64,000 nucleotides of DNA from Propionivibrio dicarboxylicus (GTDB taxonomy: Bacteria > Pseudomonadota > Gammaproteobacteria > Burkholderiales > Rhodocyclaceae), in NCBI GenBank assembly GCA_945902805.1, contig CAMDMZ010000019.1, forward strand, positions 22,772 through 86,771, written 5' to 3'. Position numbers and translations under genes: made by a program. The notes under the pieces are model-generated. The model saw only the letters and a list, made by a program, of their open reading frames with translations. It was not told the origin of the DNA and searched no databases. Positions 62,118-64,000 of this stretch are shown piece by piece (the first letter of the stretch is position 1; each line of letters opens with the position of its first letter).

Positions 62118-63146
62118 ATGGCCAATTCACGCTCGCCGTGGCCTCGAGGCTTGGGGCTGGCCGTTGTTTTCGTTGGCCTAGCCCTAGTCCTAGTTATGGC
62201 CACGTTTTTCCTTGGCCCGCGCAATGCATTCGGTCCGGATCAACCCGCCGCGCGTGCTGCGGCACCCGCCAACCCAGCCCAACTCGAACAACTCGACGCC
62301 TGGCTAGCCCAGAGTGAATCCGCTTTTCAGGGCATTCGCCCCGGTACCGCGAAAGGCATCATCTGGGCCAGTCCGGCAAAACAACGCACGCCCTGGGCGG
62401 TGGTGTATGTGCACGGCTTCTCGGCCTCGCGCCTGGAAACGGCCCCCGTCGCCGATCAGATCGCCGCCTCGCTCGGCGCCAACCTGTTCTATACCCGCCT
62501 TACCGGCCATGGCCTGCCGGCCGCCGCGATGGGGGAAGCCAAGGTACAGGACTGGCTGGCCGACATGATCGAAGCCACACACATCGGGCATCAGCTCGGC
62601 GAACGCGTGCTGGTAATCGGCTGCTCGACCGGCGCCACGCTGGCGACCTGGCTGGCGCTGCGCCCGGAAGGCCAGAACGTCGCCGCCTACGCCTTCATTT
62701 CGCCCAATTTCGGCCCCAAGGACCGCCGCGCCGACATCGTCAATTGGCCCTGGGGCCGGCAAATCACCTATTGGGTGCAGGGCGCGCAGCGCGCGTCACC
62801 CATCAATGATCCGCGCGAAGCCATCGCCTGGACCAATCCCTACCCCACCACCGCCATTTTTCCCATGATGGCGATGGTCAAAGCGGTGCGTGAATCCGAT
62901 CTCGGCCGCTTCGACAAACCGGTGTTGATGCTGTATTCAGACGCCGACGAAACCGTCGATCCGCAGCAAACCCGCGCCGCTTTCGCCCGCATCGGCTCCG
63001 CCCAAAAAACCATCGAAGCCGTTACCTACAGCCATGCCCGTGGCCAGCATGTGCTGGCCGGCGACATCATGGCCACGGAAGCCACCGCACCGATGGCGCA
63101 ATCGATTATTCAATGGGTGCGCAAACTGGCAGCCCCGATGCTGTGA
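62118..63146 (+). CDS. Alpha/beta hydrolase (serine aminopeptidase-like)
   Basis: VVYVHGFSASRLETAPVADQIAASLGANLFYTRLTGHG; VIGCSTGATLATWLAL. Confidence 0.85.
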   Translation: MANSRSPWPRGLGLAVVFVGLALVLVMATFFLGPRNAFGPDQPAARAAAPANPAQLEQLDAWLAQSESAFQGIRPGTAKGIIWASPAKQRTPWAVVYVHGFSASRLETAPVADQIAASLGANLFYTRLTGHGLPAAAMGEAKVQDWLADMIEATHIGHQLGERVLVIGCSTGATLATWLALRPEGQNVAAYAFISPNFGPKDRRADIVNWPWGRQITYWVQGAQRASPINDPREAIAWTNPYPTTAIFPMMAMVKAVRESDLGRFDKPVLMLYSDADETVDPQQTRAAFARIGSAQKTIEAVTYSHARGQHVLAGDIMATEATAPMAQSIIQWVRKLAAPML

Positions 63147-63249
63147 CTTTTGGTGTTGAAGAATTGCATTGCCCCTCAACAAGCCTGTACGATTTCAGCC
63201 CTGCACACAGAGCAAATGTGTGTTGACGAACCAGCCAGGAGACCCGTTT

Positions 63250-63843
63250 ATGGCCGACCCCAAGGCAGCACAACTTATGCAGCTGAAGAATATCCAGATC
63301 AAGACCGGACAGTCCATACAGAGCCTGCATGACGCCCTGGCAAAGACAGGATTGGCAAAGGTTGGTGAGAAACGTAGTTGGTTGATGGAAACCTACAAGC
63401 TGGGCTATGGGGATGCCAACGCGGTCGCCTTGTTTGTCGGCAAAATTCCTGTCGAATTGACAGGCACATCCAATTCGGATGTGGGAACTGAAACCAGTGC
63501 GACAGAGAGTTTTCTTGATGCGCTCTACGTTGGACCTAAGGCACACCTCAGACCGTTGCATGAAGCCGCGATGAACCAGGTCAAAGCGTTTGGTGTCTTC
63601 GAAGAAGCACCAAAGAAGACCTACATCAGCCTGCGGCGAGCGAAGCAATTTGCAATGATTGGTCCGGCCACCAAGGACAGCATCGAAATCGGTCTGAACG
63701 CCAAAGCGTTGCCTGCAGATTCGCGACTGAAGTTGATTCCGCCGGGCGGAATGTGTCAGGCAACGACACGCCTGTCAAAGCTTGAAGATATCGACGCCGA
63801 TCTGCTTGCCTGGCTTCGACAAGCCTTCGACGCGGCAGGCTGA
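63250..63843 (+). CDS. DUF4287/DUF5655-like protein
   Basis: IQIKTGQSIQSLHDALAKTGLAKVGEKRSWLMETYKLGYGDANAVALF; C-terminal KKTYISLRRAKQFAMIGPATKDSIEIGLN. Confidence 0.75.
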   Translation: MADPKAAQLMQLKNIQIKTGQSIQSLHDALAKTGLAKVGEKRSWLMETYKLGYGDANAVALFVGKIPVELTGTSNSDVGTETSATESFLDALYVGPKAHLRPLHEAAMNQVKAFGVFEEAPKKTYISLRRAKQFAMIGPATKDSIEIGLNAKALPADSRLKLIPPGGMCQATTRLSKLEDIDADLLAWLRQAFDAAG

Positions 63844-63857
63844 TAAGCGCATCGAGC

Positions 63858-64000
63858 GTGTAAGACTTTTTGTGTAAACGGTTCTCAGGCAGGAAACTGC
63901 CGAATTTGAAGGAGCGATGATGACCGTAGCAAAAAGAGAAGTAAGCAAGGAGTGGGTAGCGGGTTTGCTGGCGGATTACCGCAAGCCGGAAGACCTGATC
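63858..64000 (+). mobile_element. Left end of an IS256-family-like insertion sequence, truncated by window edge
   Basis: Candidate terminal sequence GTGTAAGACTTTTTGTGTAAAC, then start of a transposase-like ORF. Confidence 0.65.
63920..64000 (+). CDS. IS256-family transposase, N-terminus only
   Basis: MTVAKREVSKEWVAGLLADYRKPEDLI resembles the Mutator/IS256 transposase N-terminus. Confidence 0.7.
   Translation, partial: MTVAKREVSKEWVAGLLADYRKPEDLI

Overview
64 kb of GC-rich, gene-dense chromosome. Gene content suggests a betaproteobacterium, probably Rhodocyclales-like (an inference, not checked). Most of the window is ordinary: U32-family RNA hydroxylases trhP and rlhA, ettA, dusC, truC, tamAB, a DEAD-box helicase, ftsB-eno-kdsA-pyrG, fcl/gmd, a dmpCDEFGHI-type meta-cleavage lower pathway, kup, and prfB with its programmed +1 frameshift. 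There are many c-di-GMP and two-component proteins. A chromosomal ccdAB pair lies near the left end and the start of an IS256-like element at the right edge. Two observations stand out. (1) A dispersed ~25-26 bp sequence, consensus (C)AAAAAGTCGGTGCTGGCGGGACGGCG, occurs 13 times with at most 3 mismatches. Nine copies are inside genes and always use the same reading frame for a given orientation (K-V-G-A-G-G-T-A in sense, A-V-P-P-A-P-T-F in antisense). It is not an obvious REP, CRISPR or terminator. (2) A six-gene minus-strand operon (30586..41103) links a corrinoid-binding protein with a canonical DxHxxG motif and a UroD/MtaA-like methyltransferase to three histidine kinases (one with a DUF1638-like N-terminus) and a REC-GGDEF-EAL protein. 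It may be a corrinoid/methyl-transfer-coupled signalling system. Other points: a frameshifted FixJ-like response regulator, an OmpR-type regulator lacking the receiver Asp, a probable CTG start for a FadD-like ligase, a dRS3-like repeat pair, and candidate operator and promoter inverted repeats.
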